Shown here one piece after another: positions 47,878 through 58,369 of a stretch of 64,000 nucleotides of DNA. This DNA comes from Lewinellaceae bacterium (GTDB taxonomy: Bacteria > Bacteroidota > Bacteroidia > Chitinophagales > Saprospiraceae). The position numbers and the translations under genes are program-made. Below the pieces are notes generated by a model. The model saw nothing but the letters and a program-made list of their open reading frames with translations, was not told the origin of the DNA and did not search any database. Location of the stretch: positions 186,001-250,000 of the forward strand of contig JADJOD010000004.1 of the NCBI GenBank assembly GCA_016713985.1, read 5' to 3'. Numbering within the stretch: position 1 is the stretch's first letter; each line of letters opens with the position of its first letter.

Positions 47878-49708
47878 TGACAAAATCCAAACCCAAAAAC
47901 GATTTTATCGGCCAACTCACGGCGCTCGGGAATATCCCCCGTTTTTTCAGGATGATCTGGGATGTATCGCCGCGAATGGCAATGCTCAACGCCTTTCTGC
48001 GCGTGGTGCAGGCCGCGATCCCCGTTTCCATGTTGTATGTCGGGAAAATCCTGCTCGACGACATCCTTCAATGCCTCGGTGCGGGTTGTGCGGACCTGAT
48101 TTGGGGCGTTCCACGATCCATTCTGTTCTGGGTCGGCGTCGAATTGGGGCTGGCCGTATTGAACAGTCTGCTCGGGCGAGGTATTTCGCTGACGGAGAGC
48201 CTGTTGGGCGACCTGGTCAGCAACGACTCCAGTGTGCTGATTATGCGTCATGCCGCCACACTCGACCTCTTTCAGTTTGAAGACGCGGAGTTTTACGACA
48301 AACTTGAACGGGCACGCACCCAAACGGGAGGCCGCACCATGCTGATGTCGCTGGTGATGTCACAATTGCAGGACATCCTCGCCATATTGTTTCTGGTGGC
48401 GGGCCTGGCGGCATTTAATCCCTGGCTGATCGTTTTGCTGGTGGTTGCGGTGATTCCTTCCTTTTTGGGTGAAACCCATTTCAACCGCCGTTCCTACTCG
48501 CTTACCCATTCCTGGACGCCCGAACGCCGCGAACTCGACTACCTGCGTTTCATCGGAGCCAGCAATGAAACCGCCAAGGAGATCAAAATTTTTGGCCTGG
48601 AAAATTTCCTGACGGATCGTTTCAAAACCATCTCCGACAAATATTACGACGCCAACAAAAACCTGACGATCCGCCGGGCCGGTTGGGGAACCCTTTTTCC
48701 GTTATCGGTACGATTTCCTATTACGCTGCTTATGTGGTCATTATCCTGCAAACCATCCACGGAAGTATTACCGTGGGCAGCCTGAGTTTCCTGGCAGGTT
48801 CTTTTCAACGGATGCAGGGCTTGCTCCAGGGAGTGATGCGAAATTTTGCGCGGGTGTCCGAAATGGCGCTTTACCTGCAGGATTTTTTCGGGTTTCTTGC
48901 ATTAAAACCCCTTTCCGGCACACATACCGGCCAATTGAAGGTGCCCCGGCCGATCCGCCAGGGTTTCGAATTTGAAGGTGTCAGTTTTAAATATCCGAAC
49001 AGCGAAAAATGGGCCCTGCGCAACCTGAGTTTCAGCCTCCGTGTGGGGGAAAAACTCGCTTTTGTAGGCGAAAACGGAGCGGGCAAAACCACCATCGTCA
49101 AACTGCTGGCACATTTGTACGAACCCACGGAAGGGCGTATTTTACTCGACGGCGTTGATTTGAATGAATACGAGCCCCACGACCTGCGCAGGGAAATCGG
49201 CATTATTTTTCAGGACTATTTCCGCTATGCCTTTACCGTATCGGAAAATATCGCAGTCGGCAATATCCCCGAACGCGGCAACCGCCCCATGATCGAGGAG
49301 GCGGCACAAAAAAGTCTGGCCGACGAGGTTATTGCCGGGCTTCCCAAAAAATACGATCAAATGCTCGGAAAACGTTTTTCGGAAGGAGTGGACCTGAGCG
49401 GCGGTCAGTGGCAAAAAATTGCCCTCGCGCGCGCTTACATGCGCGACGCCCAACTCATCATTCTCGACGAGCCGACCGCCGCACTCGACGCCCGCGCCGA
49501 ACACGAGGTATTTGTTCGTTTTGCCGAACTCATCAAAGGCAAAACGGGGGTGCTCATCAGCCACCGCTTCAGCACAGTGCGTATGGCCGATCGTATCCTG
49601 TTTCTTGAACACGGCCAATTGCTCGAACTCGGCAGCCACGAGGAATTGCTTGCGCATGATGGAAAATACGCCGAATTATTTCGTTTACAGGCGAAAGGAT
49701 ATGTTTAA
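47877..49708 (+). CDS. ABC exporter, fused membrane and ATPase domains; one frame break
   Basis: About 611 residues if rejoined, ATG 47877. The N-terminal half is a six-helix exporter membrane domain. The frame breaks in the T5 run at 48694-48698; adding one T gives WGTLFSVIGTISYYAAYVV with no gap. The ATPase half has Walker A GENGAGKTT, Q-loop IIFQDYFRYA, signature LSGGQWQK, Walker B LIILDEPTAALDA and H-loop SHRFSTVRMAD. Type IV (MsbA-like) exporter, expected to act as a homodimer in the inner membrane. Cargo unknown. Overlaps tatD by eight bases. Confidence 0.87.
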
Positions 49709-50384
49709 TGATCCATATATAAATTTTCATACACACCACCCTTCCGGCTCGCCGGATGTGCTGGAAATCGAAAATTTAAATTTCGGACAACAAAGCGGCG
49801 GAAAAACGCCTTTTTATTCGGCGGGCCTGCATCCCTGGTTTTTGGCCGGCATTGATTTGCCGGAGGCAGAATCCTGGTTGCGCAGACATCTGGCTTCGTC
49901 GCATTGCCTGGCGCTTGGAGAGGCCGGTCTGGACAAGTTAACGACTGCTCCCCAGGCGCTTCAATCTGCCGCTTTCCAACGTTGTATCCGGCTGGCCGCC
50001 GAAACCGGCAAACCCCTTGTGATCCACTGCGTCCGGGCATTCAACGAAGTATTACAACTGCTGGAAAAAGCGCCGGCCAAACCCGTTTCCATTTTTCACG
50101 GATTTGACAAACACCCGCAGACCGCCGCCATGTTGCTCGACGCCGGTTGTTTTTTGTCCTTTGGCGCCGCTTTGTTTCGGGCAAACAGTCCTGCCGCTGA
50201 CACACTCCGGCAAATGCCCGCAGATCGTTTTTTTCTGGAAACGGATGATAAAGATTTGAATATCAGCACAGTATACGAACGCGCAGCGGAGATCAGGGGT
50301 GTTGATACCGAAAATATCCGGCGGCAGGTAGCGCAAAATTTCCGGAACCTGCCGGGTGTGGGCGTTTCATTGTTGGGATTGTAG
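49701..50384 (+). CDS. TatD family metal-dependent hydrolase
   Basis: 227 residues, ATG 49701, inside the last codons of the ABC gene. TIM-barrel amidohydrolase: metal-binding HTH (10-12), ALGEAGLDK with the metal-bridging Glu, KPLVIHCVRAFNEV, SIFHGFDK, and RFFLETDD with the final Asp. Members are DNases or related phosphohydrolases. It is shorter than E. coli TatD (about 260). The last codons (LLGL-stop) are made of the ATTGTTGGG-type repeat that follows, so the native C-terminus may have been altered by the repeat. Confidence 0.88.
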   Translation: MFNDPYINFHTHHPSGSPDVLEIENLNFGQQSGGKTPFYSAGLHPWFLAGIDLPEAESWLRRHLASSHCLALGEAGLDKLTTAPQALQSAAFQRCIRLAAETGKPLVIHCVRAFNEVLQLLEKAPAKPVSIFHGFDKHPQTAAMLLDAGCFLSFGAALFRANSPAADTLRQMPADRFFLETDDKDLNISTVYERAAEIRGVDTENIRRQVAQNFRNLPGVGVSLLGL

Positions 50385-50446
50385 TAATTGTTGGGTTGTT
50401 GAGATTGTTGTAATTGTTGGATTGTTGGGGTTGTTGGGGTTGTTAA
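50370..50446. repeat. Array of degenerate ATTGTTGGG words
   Basis: About eight copies of 9-10-base words (attgttggg, attgttgta, gttggggtt) over 77 bases. It begins inside the tatD coding end and stops just before the tcdA promoter. The same word family recurs at 30356-30440, 30636-30662 and 60733-60820. Confidence 0.7.
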
Positions 50447-50450
50447 AAAT

Positions 50451-50484
50451 TTTGGCGGGCAGCCATTCGTTTGAGGTATTTTTG
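50451..50484 (+). promoter_or_regulatory. Promoter of tcdA: TTTG, 22-bp spacer, TATTTTTG
   Basis: TTTG at 50451-50454 and TATTTTTG at 50477-50484; the GTG start follows at 50505. Confidence 0.5.
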
Positions 50485-50504
50485 CCGCTCAAAAACAACA
50501 TCGA

Positions 50505-51251
50505 GTGACACCAGAAACGGAAATCAACCATGCTGCGCCTTCCTGGCTCCAACGCACCGAACTGCTCGTCGGAACGGACGCCTTAGTCAGGCTGAAAGAT
50601 ATCAATGTCCTCGTTATCGGTCTGGGCGGAGTGGGTAGTTATGCCGCCGAATTCCTCGCGCGTGCGGGTGTGGGCAAAATGACCATCGTCGACGGCGATA
50701 CGGTTGACCTCACCAACACCAACCGGCAATTGTCGGCCCTGCACAGCACGGTGGGGCGGTCGAAAGCCGGAATTATGGCCGACCGGATGCGCGACATCAA
50801 CCCCGAACTTGACCTGACGGTGAAAGAATCGTTTCTGACACCCGAGGTGGTAAAGGCTTTTCCGTTCCGGGAATACAACTTTGTATTCGACTGCATCGAC
50901 TCCGTACAACCCAAACAGTATGTAATCGTTGCCTGCAAACAGCAGAACGTGCGGGTGGTAAGCAGCATGGGCGCCGGCGGCCGTCTTGATCCTTCCAAAG
51001 TTCAGGTGGCCGACATCTCCCAAACCTTCAACTGTCCCTTTGCCCAACAGGTGCGCAAAGGACTCAAACGGAAGGGTGTGCGCCGCGGCGTCACGGTGGT
51101 TTTTTCTTCCGAACCCGTTGACCGTTCGACTTGTATGATGACCGACGGCAGCCGGTTCAAAAAGTCCTTTTACGGCACGATTTCTTACATTCCGGCACTT
51201 TTCGGGCTGCATATGGCCAGCGTCGTGGTGCGGGAAGTGGTGGGCAGGTAG
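50505..51251 (+). CDS. tcdA: tRNA threonylcarbamoyladenosine dehydratase
   Basis: 248 residues with GTG start 50505. E1-like enzyme that dehydrates t6A37 of tRNA to cyclic ct6A using ATP. Seen: VIGLGGVGSYAAEFLARAG (37-55, nucleotide-binding), NRQLSALHSTVGRSK, FVFDCIDSVQPK, SSMGAGGRLDPSKV and NCPFAQQVRKGLK. The usual catalytic Cys region is present in the C-terminal half (RSTCMMTDGS). Ends five bases from the convergent patatin gene. Confidence 0.92.
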   Translation: MTPETEINHAAPSWLQRTELLVGTDALVRLKDINVLVIGLGGVGSYAAEFLARAGVGKMTIVDGDTVDLTNTNRQLSALHSTVGRSKAGIMADRMRDINPELDLTVKESFLTPEVVKAFPFREYNFVFDCIDSVQPKQYVIVACKQQNVRVVSSMGAGGRLDPSKVQVADISQTFNCPFAQQVRKGLKRKGVRRGVTVVFSSEPVDRSTCMMTDGSRFKKSFYGTISYIPALFGLHMASVVVREVVGR

Positions 51252-51256
51252 GTGTA

Positions 51257-54145
51257 TTACCGGAATTTTACTTCCCGGGCTGCCTGCTTTCCGATGTGTT
51301 CGCCCAACATCCGGTACGCCTCGAACTGGACTTCGTCGAAGTACTGATCCGCAGTGGATTGGTGTGGGAAACTCGGGTTGTTTTTGAAATAATTCAGCAC
51401 AAAAACCGGGGCGGGCTCCATCATCGGCGGCGGCGCATCCTGCGGCGCGATGTCAGAAACCTCCTGCAACAGGCTCACCGACGATTTCATATACACGATC
51501 TGGCCCTCCATGGCCGGGAAGTCGCGGGTAGCCGGGTAGCAAATTTTCCCAACGGCCACACTCGCGGGACTAAAGAGCAATCCCTCTTCCGATTTTGCAG
51601 GCAACAGCGGCTTCAGATCAATTTCGATATCCGTATTGTAGATCGCCTTGGCAAGGCGCACGGCCTGGTTGAAAGACCCGAAAGAAAACCGGCCGTCTTC
51701 TTCAAAATCGGCGGCTACAATTGTACTGCAGCGGCGTTGAATCAGCGGGAGCATACCCAGATTATCCCCCGTGTGGCCGCCGTCAGAAACGTATACCCGT
51801 CGGGTGTTGGCGCTCAGCAGGCCGGTAAACTCCCGCGACAAATAAAACAGCCAGAACGGAAACCGGCGTGTCTGTTGGGTTAGTCGTTCGAGTATGCTGC
51901 GCTTCACTTTTATTCCTTTTTCTTCCAATTCCTTTTCCCGGGCTTCCTTGTGCAGGTACCAGGGGTTTTCGAGCCAGTAACCCGTGCGCAGGTTCAGCAG
52001 GGTCATATAAAAATTGGAGGCGGCGAAACTCATTAATCCCATGCCGCTCGCTACGGCGGCAGCCGAAATCGCCATAGCCGTATTCAATTTGGTGCCGCCG
52101 TCGCGGTATTTGTCGGTACGCGCATAACCAGTTGTACGTGAGCCGATAAAGTATTTTGAAAAAATAAAATGATCGCTTTTCAGCGTCTTTTTTGCCAGGT
52201 CGTGGGAGCCCTGAAGGTTCAGCGCTGAAACAATAATATGGTAAGGGCCTTTAAAATTGTCTTCGCCCAGTTCGGCCAGCCGGAGGTTTTCGTGGTTGCG
52301 CAGGGTGACGTCAAACAGTTCTTTCGATTGTATACGCACAGGTTTTGGGGCATCCTCCGGCGGCACCGATTGGGGTTGCGCCACTCGTCCTTCCGTCCGC
52401 AAATAAGCTTCCGACAAGCGGTCGCGGTAAAAATAGTGCAGGGAAATATCGTTGGAATTCGCCGCAAACCCGAAAAGGATAGTCAGCGATCCACAAAGAA
52501 GCAACATCCAGAGTGCCACCTCCAGGCAATCGTTTTTATCCGTGGCCCATAAATTTTCAATATCGATCAACACTTTGGAGACCGAGGCCAGGGCCATGCC
52601 GACAAAAAGCAGGATGGAAAGGTTGAGCAAAGGGGTCTGAATCTGACGCATCATGCCTTGCAACCAGTTGTTGCCGCCGGATTTGCTGCTCAGGCTTTGC
52701 ATCGTAAAATAATAAGCCACCGCAACCGGAAGAAAAGAAAACAGCAGGCGAATCACCAGGCCGTGATTGCCGAATAACAAAATGGTGGATAAGGGGAACA
52801 GCAGTGACACAACCAGGCCGATCAGGGTAGCCCCTTGCATACCGGTATAAAACGACCGGTATAAACGCCCGCTCACCCGTTCCGGAGCGTTGTTGATGTA
52901 ATACAGGGAAATGGCCAGGTGAACGGAAATAAAAAGCCCGAACGAATAACTCAGGGGCAGGGCAAGCATCATAAAATAGTCCTGGCCGTCCGACATCCCG
53001 AATTGCGCCAGCAGAATAGCCGTCAGATAAGCCAGCGCGGGTCCCAACAGGTACGCAGCCAGCGTAAACCGGCGCACAAATGCCCAGGATTTGAACCGCA
53101 TCAGGTCGTCGCCGCCGGGCCGTTCAAACATCTTATCCCGTTTCGGATCTGTAAATTGCGCTTCCACTTGTTCCATCTCCGCTATCCGGACCGGCAGGCG
53201 CCTGGAGTAATAAATAAACAAACGCCCCAGTAAAAAGCCAAACGCGAAAAAAGACACAGCCCAAAGCGGGTTCTTTTCCACCGCCCTGATAATCAGGTAT
53301 ATCTGTGGGTATAACTGGTTGTGGTACCACGCGCCGACCTGCTCCATCGCGCTTTTTCGCTGCCATTCTTCCCTGGGTTCGTAATACCTCGGATTGATCG
53401 TGTCGCGGCCGGGCACCTCGTTGTAAACAACTTCCGGGTGTTGCAGGTCGTCAATAAATGCTCCTTTCGACAGGGCTGCAAAAAGGGCGTGGTGGACGAG
53501 CACCACCGTCCCCAAAACCAGCAGAAATACCAGCAAGTGAATAAAGATGCCACCGAACAGGGCGCCGACCGCCCGGCTCACGTCCCAGGCAAACAGACCT
53601 TTTCTCGGTGTCAGGTATTCGCCGTAGCGACGCAGGTGCAGCAACTGGTGTTTGGCCGACAGTTTTGTTTTTTCCAGCGTCTGGTATTCGTAGTCGTAAC
53701 GCAGCCCCACAAAAGGGTTGTCGTTTTCGTCTAATCCCACGTCTTCCGTCCGGAATCGCTGGTTCCGGCAAGGCACATCGCTGTATTTTTCGGTATTATT
53801 GGGCTCCCGGCTCATGAGTGAACTCAGGCACGACCCGATGTATCCGCCACCGGATACCGTACTCAGGTAATCGAATTTTTTCAAAACACCCTTTTTGATC
53901 AACGCCTGGATCAGCCCCAGACCCAGCGTGGCCGAGCGTACGCCGCCGCCGGAAATACACAATCCGGCCAGGTTGTCGTCGGCAGGAGGTGCCAGCCCGT
54001 TCTTTTTTCTTCTGATCTTCAGGTATTGCTCCCGTTCCACGGCAAGCACCTGGTGCGAGCGTTCGACGTAATCGGGCGGGTTGAGCGGGTCGAAGGGTGC
54101 CTCAGCAGCATCGGGCGGGGCAGAAGGTGTGTGTTTTTTCGCCAT
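51257..54145 (-). CDS. Patatin-like phospholipase with a large membrane domain
   Basis: 962 residues, ATG 54145. The N-terminal patatin part has the oxyanion loop SGGGVRSATLGLGLIQAL (65-82) and nucleophile Ser98 in STVSGGGYIGS. The catalytic Asp lies far downstream in SDGGHTGDNLG (788-790), so the catalytic domain is split by an insertion of about 500 residues that includes seven or eight hydrophobic segments (for example LVFLLVLGTVVLVHHAL, FAFGFLLGRLFIYY). That would place the active site at the membrane, acting as a lipid acyl hydrolase. Usual patatins are about 300 residues. Substrate and role unknown. Confidence 0.88.
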   Translation of the reverse strand: MAKKHTPSAPPDAAEAPFDPLNPPDYVERSHQVLAVEREQYLKIRRKKNGLAPPADDNLAGLCISGGGVRSATLGLGLIQALIKKGVLKKFDYLSTVSGGGYIGSCLSSLMSREPNNTEKYSDVPCRNQRFRTEDVGLDENDNPFVGLRYDYEYQTLEKTKLSAKHQLLHLRRYGEYLTPRKGLFAWDVSRAVGALFGGIFIHLLVFLLVLGTVVLVHHALFAALSKGAFIDDLQHPEVVYNEVPGRDTINPRYYEPREEWQRKSAMEQVGAWYHNQLYPQIYLIIRAVEKNPLWAVSFFAFGFLLGRLFIYYSRRLPVRIAEMEQVEAQFTDPKRDKMFERPGGDDLMRFKSWAFVRRFTLAAYLLGPALAYLTAILLAQFGMSDGQDYFMMLALPLSYSFGLFISVHLAISLYYINNAPERVSGRLYRSFYTGMQGATLIGLVVSLLFPLSTILLFGNHGLVIRLLFSFLPVAVAYYFTMQSLSSKSGGNNWLQGMMRQIQTPLLNLSILLFVGMALASVSKVLIDIENLWATDKNDCLEVALWMLLLCGSLTILFGFAANSNDISLHYFYRDRLSEAYLRTEGRVAQPQSVPPEDAPKPVRIQSKELFDVTLRNHENLRLAELGEDNFKGPYHIIVSALNLQGSHDLAKKTLKSDHFIFSKYFIGSRTTGYARTDKYRDGGTKLNTAMAISAAAVASGMGLMSFAASNFYMTLLNLRTGYWLENPWYLHKEAREKELEEKGIKVKRSILERLTQQTRRFPFWLFYLSREFTGLLSANTRRVYVSDGGHTGDNLGMLPLIQRRCSTIVAADFEEDGRFSFGSFNQAVRLAKAIYNTDIEIDLKPLLPAKSEEGLLFSPASVAVGKICYPATRDFPAMEGQIVYMKSSVSLLQEVSDIAPQDAPPPMMEPAPVFVLNYFKNNPSFPHQSTADQYFDEVQFEAYRMLGEHIGKQAAREVKFR

Positions 54146-54239
54146 TCGGAAATAAGGGTTTGAATAAGAGAAGGCGAAAATAACATAAATACAATATCCC
54201 TAAATATACGAATTACCCGGTTTCAATTCGGAATTTGGC

Positions 54240-54247
54240 TACTTTTG
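54240..54247 (+). promoter_or_regulatory. Candidate -7 element for eno
   Basis: TACTTTTG, 66 bases before the ATG at 54313, in the divergent spacer with the patatin gene. Confidence 0.5.
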
Positions 54248-54309
54248 CGCCTTCCATCACCCAACGGATTAATTTGTTATTTCAATTACTTCAAACCATT
54301 CAACGCTGA

Positions 54310-55599
<1,290 letters not shown>

Positions 55600-55638
55600 A
55601 TTCGGCAAGGCGCTTTTTTTGGGCAAAACAATCCGGTT

Positions 55639-56574
55639 ATGCTTCGTACGATACTCTTTCTGGTCGCCACCCTCATCGCCCTGCCCGTCGTGGCTTTTTA
55701 CTACGACCAGCCTTTGAGCGCCGAACAAGCCGGCGCAGTGAAAACGGTTTTTCTGGTGATGGCGGTTGTCGCCTGCACCTGTTTTGCCGTCAGCGAAATC
55801 ACCCGAAATTACAGCCAGGTGGACAAACTCTGGAGCCTTTTGCCCATCGTTTACACCTGGTTTTTTGCCCTGAAAGCAGCACCCGATCCACGAACCACCC
55901 TGATGGCCATACTCGTCACCTTCTGGGGATTACGGCTGAGTTTTAATTTCTGGCGCCGGGGCGGATACCACTGGATTCCCTGGCGTGGCGAGGAAGATTA
56001 CCGTTGGGCCGTATTGCGCAGCCAAAATCCCGCTCTTCAAAAACGGCTCACCTGGGCGGCTTTCAACCTGTTTTTTATTTCCGCTTACCAGAATACCCTC
56101 ATCCTGCTGTTTTCCCTGCCCGTCGTAGTGGCGTGGCAGGGAAAAAACACCCCCCTGAACTGGCTTGACGCACTCGCCACGCTGCTGGTTTTGCTTTTTA
56201 TCACCCTGGAAACCATCGCCGACCAGCAACAATACAACTATCAGCAGGAAAAATACCGGGTGGTGGGAGCGGGTAAAACCCTTCCCGAGCAAACCCTTCC
56301 CGAGCAATACGCCCGCGGATTTTGCAACACCGGTTTGTGGGCACGGGTACGCCACCCGAATTACGCTGCCGAGCAAGCCATCTGGATATCTTTTTACTTG
56401 TTCAGTGTAGCGGCCACGGGGCGCTGGCTCAACTGGTCGCTGGCAGGAGCGATCCTGTTGATGCTTCTTTTTATCGGAAGTTCCGATTTCAGCGAAAAAA
56501 TATCGGCGGGTAAGTACCCGGAGTACCGGGATTACCAGAAACGGGTGCCACGTTTTATCCCGGATTTGTTTTGA
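55639..56574 (+). CDS. DUF1295 (steroid 5-alpha-reductase-like) membrane protein
   Basis: 311 residues, ATG 55639. Six or seven transmembrane segments. The C-terminal block LWARVRHPNYAAEQAIWISFYLFS and KYPEYRDYQKRVPRFIP are hallmarks of DUF1295/ICMT-like proteins, integral membrane reductases or methyltransferases. Substrate unknown. A 15-bp exact tandem duplication (56278-56307) encodes TLPEQTLPEQ in a loop before the conserved block; the frame is kept. Confidence 0.87.
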   Translation: MLRTILFLVATLIALPVVAFYYDQPLSAEQAGAVKTVFLVMAVVACTCFAVSEITRNYSQVDKLWSLLPIVYTWFFALKAAPDPRTTLMAILVTFWGLRLSFNFWRRGGYHWIPWRGEEDYRWAVLRSQNPALQKRLTWAAFNLFFISAYQNTLILLFSLPVVVAWQGKNTPLNWLDALATLLVLLFITLETIADQQQYNYQQEKYRVVGAGKTLPEQTLPEQYARGFCNTGLWARVRHPNYAAEQAIWISFYLFSVAATGRWLNWSLAGAILLMLLFIGSSDFSEKISAGKYPEYRDYQKRVPRFIPDLF

Positions 56575-56591
56575 ACAGCCCGGCCGGCGAA

Positions 56592-56693
56592 TATACCTCA
56601 CGCCGCCAGGTTTTGCGCATTGAGTGGGGATCAAGTAATAGTCTCATTTCGATTGAGACTATTACTACGCACGATGTGACGGCGTAAGGTATA
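56592..56693. repeat. Composite 102-nt stem-loop
   Basis: Outer arms 56592-56605 and 56680-56693 pair over 14 bases with one mismatch. Inside, 56634-56646 and 56654-56666 form a perfect 13-bp stem. It occupies most of the 198-bp spacer between the DUF1295 and NlpC genes. No T-tract and no promoter element is seen. Confidence 0.6.
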
Positions 56694-56772
56694 ATTGTGA
56701 AATAAAGTTTAAAACGCCCGGCTGCTTCCCTTACCGGCCAAGGGCCGGCGTTATGTTCAAAAATTATTTTTC

Positions 56773-57309
56773 ATGAACCGATCCGCCTTTAAATCAAACG
56801 TTGCAATTCATTGGTTATTAGCCTTCTGTGTCATTTTTGGCGGCAGCCAGTGCAAAAATGCGCGCAAAGCAGAATCTACAACACCCAAAACAACCGGCGC
56901 CCGGGAATCGGCCTTCCGCAACGACATCGTGGCATACGCCGCCAAATACAAAGGTTCCAAATACGTGCCTGCCGGAAAAAAACCCGAAACAGGATTCGAC
57001 TGCTCGGGTTTTACCAGTTATGTGATGGATCATTTTCGGATTTCACTCTCTCCCGCCGCCCGCGAACAGGTAAAACAAGGCAAAAACAAACGTATCGAAG
57101 ATGCCAAACCGGGCGATCTGATTTTTTTCCGCCGCGGCCCCAATGAGCCGATTTTTCACGTATCCCTGGTAAAATCCAACAACAAAAAAAACCTGTACGT
57201 CATCCACAGCACCACTTCGCGCGGTGTCATCGAAGAGGATGTGCTGAACAGTTCCTACTGGAAACAATACATTGATTCCGTGCGTGATGTGGTGTCAGAG
57301 AAATATTAA
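56773..57309 (+). CDS. NlpC/P60 (C40) family cell-wall endopeptidase
   Basis: 178 residues, ATG 56773. N-terminal signal with possible lipobox Cys27 (FGGSQC). The catalytic triad is visible: Cys77 in TGFDCSGFTSYV, His129 in PIFHVSLV, and His145 in VIHSTTSRG as third polar residue. Cleaves peptidoglycan stem peptides in the periplasm or at the outer surface. First gene of a three-gene operon; it overlaps the next gene by 23 bases. Confidence 0.92.
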   Translation: MNRSAFKSNVAIHWLLAFCVIFGGSQCKNARKAESTTPKTTGARESAFRNDIVAYAAKYKGSKYVPAGKKPETGFDCSGFTSYVMDHFRISLSPAAREQVKQGKNKRIEDAKPGDLIFFRRGPNEPIFHVSLVKSNNKKNLYVIHSTTSRGVIEEDVLNSSYWKQYIDSVRDVVSEKY

Positions 57310-58369
57310 AACCGCCCTGCTCCTTTGTCTGATCGCCGCCGCTTGTGGCGGGCAAAAGCAACGGGTTGTATACCCTGCTTTTTACCACTGGCAAACGACC
57401 CTGGATATCTCGCCCTCCGAACGAAATTATCTCGACGCTCTGGACTGTAAAAAACTCTACGTCAAGTTGTTGGATATTGGCCGGGATCAGGTGTCGGGTG
57501 AAATCAAACCATACGCCCTGCTCGACGCCGCTGCTCCCGGTAAAATTGCCGGTTTGGAGATCGTACCGGTGGTTTTTATCACCAACGAGGTCTTTCAATA
57601 TACTGCTCCGGGTGACCTCGGGTGGCTGGCCGGGAAAATAAACGGTGTGTTGCTCGCCTTTAAAAAAACGCCGGGTATCGGGCCGGTCAACGAAATTCAG
57701 TTCGATTGCGACTGGACGCCCGCTACACGCGAGGCATTTTTCCTGTTTTTGCAAACAATCCGGGGTCGTTTGCCGGAAGATATTCAAATAAGCGCCACGA
57801 TCCGCCTGCACCAATACAAGTTTCCGGACCAAACCGGCGTGCCTCCGGTCGACCGGGGTATACTGATGTTTTACAATACCGGCGACATCGACCGGCAGGA
57901 TGCCCCAAACTCCATTTTCAACAGCAGCGACGCAAAAAAATACCTCGGCGGAGCGCCCGAAAATTATGCGTTGCCCCTCGATGTGGCCCTGCCGCTTTTT
58001 TCCTGGGGGCTGGTGTACCGCAACGGCGATCTTTGGAAAATCATCCCGGAAATTGCGGATGAAACCTTGTCGGATGAATCGCGCTTTTTAAAGTCTCCGC
58101 AGGTATCGCCGGACCAACCCGGATACTATGAAGTGAAAAATGGCACTTTCCTTTCCGGACACTATCTTCGCCCTGGCGACGCCCTCCGGGTGGAAACGAT
58201 TTCACAGCCGCTCCTGATCGAAGCCGCCCGGCTCGCTTCCGGGGTGGATCTGGCGGAACATACCACCGTGGCGTATTTCCACCTGGATTCTTCGACCATT
58301 CGCCGATACCCTGTACCATTGCTTGATTCAGTATGCCGAATGATATGTTTTCCGGAAATGAAAAATTAA
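57287..58369 (+). CDS. Lipoprotein, TIM-barrel glycosidase-like (DUF3142-like)
   Basis: 360 residues from ATG 57287; a TTG five codons earlier is possible. Lipobox LIAAAC (Cys20). The mature protein has YPAFYHWQTTL, EIQFDCDWTPATREAFFLFL and ISATIRLHQYK, the strand-end acidic and polar motifs of a (beta/alpha)8 glycosidase-like fold, as in DUF3142 proteins; this assignment is tentative. With an NlpC peptidase before it, a cell-wall or exopolysaccharide substrate is plausible. Overlaps the next gene by 37 bases. Confidence 0.7.
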   Translation: MWCQRNIKTALLLCLIAAACGGQKQRVVYPAFYHWQTTLDISPSERNYLDALDCKKLYVKLLDIGRDQVSGEIKPYALLDAAAPGKIAGLEIVPVVFITNEVFQYTAPGDLGWLAGKINGVLLAFKKTPGIGPVNEIQFDCDWTPATREAFFLFLQTIRGRLPEDIQISATIRLHQYKFPDQTGVPPVDRGILMFYNTGDIDRQDAPNSIFNSSDAKKYLGGAPENYALPLDVALPLFSWGLVYRNGDLWKIIPEIADETLSDESRFLKSPQVSPDQPGYYEVKNGTFLSGHYLRPGDALRVETISQPLLIEAARLASGVDLAEHTTVAYFHLDSSTIRRYPVPLLDSVCRMICFPEMKN

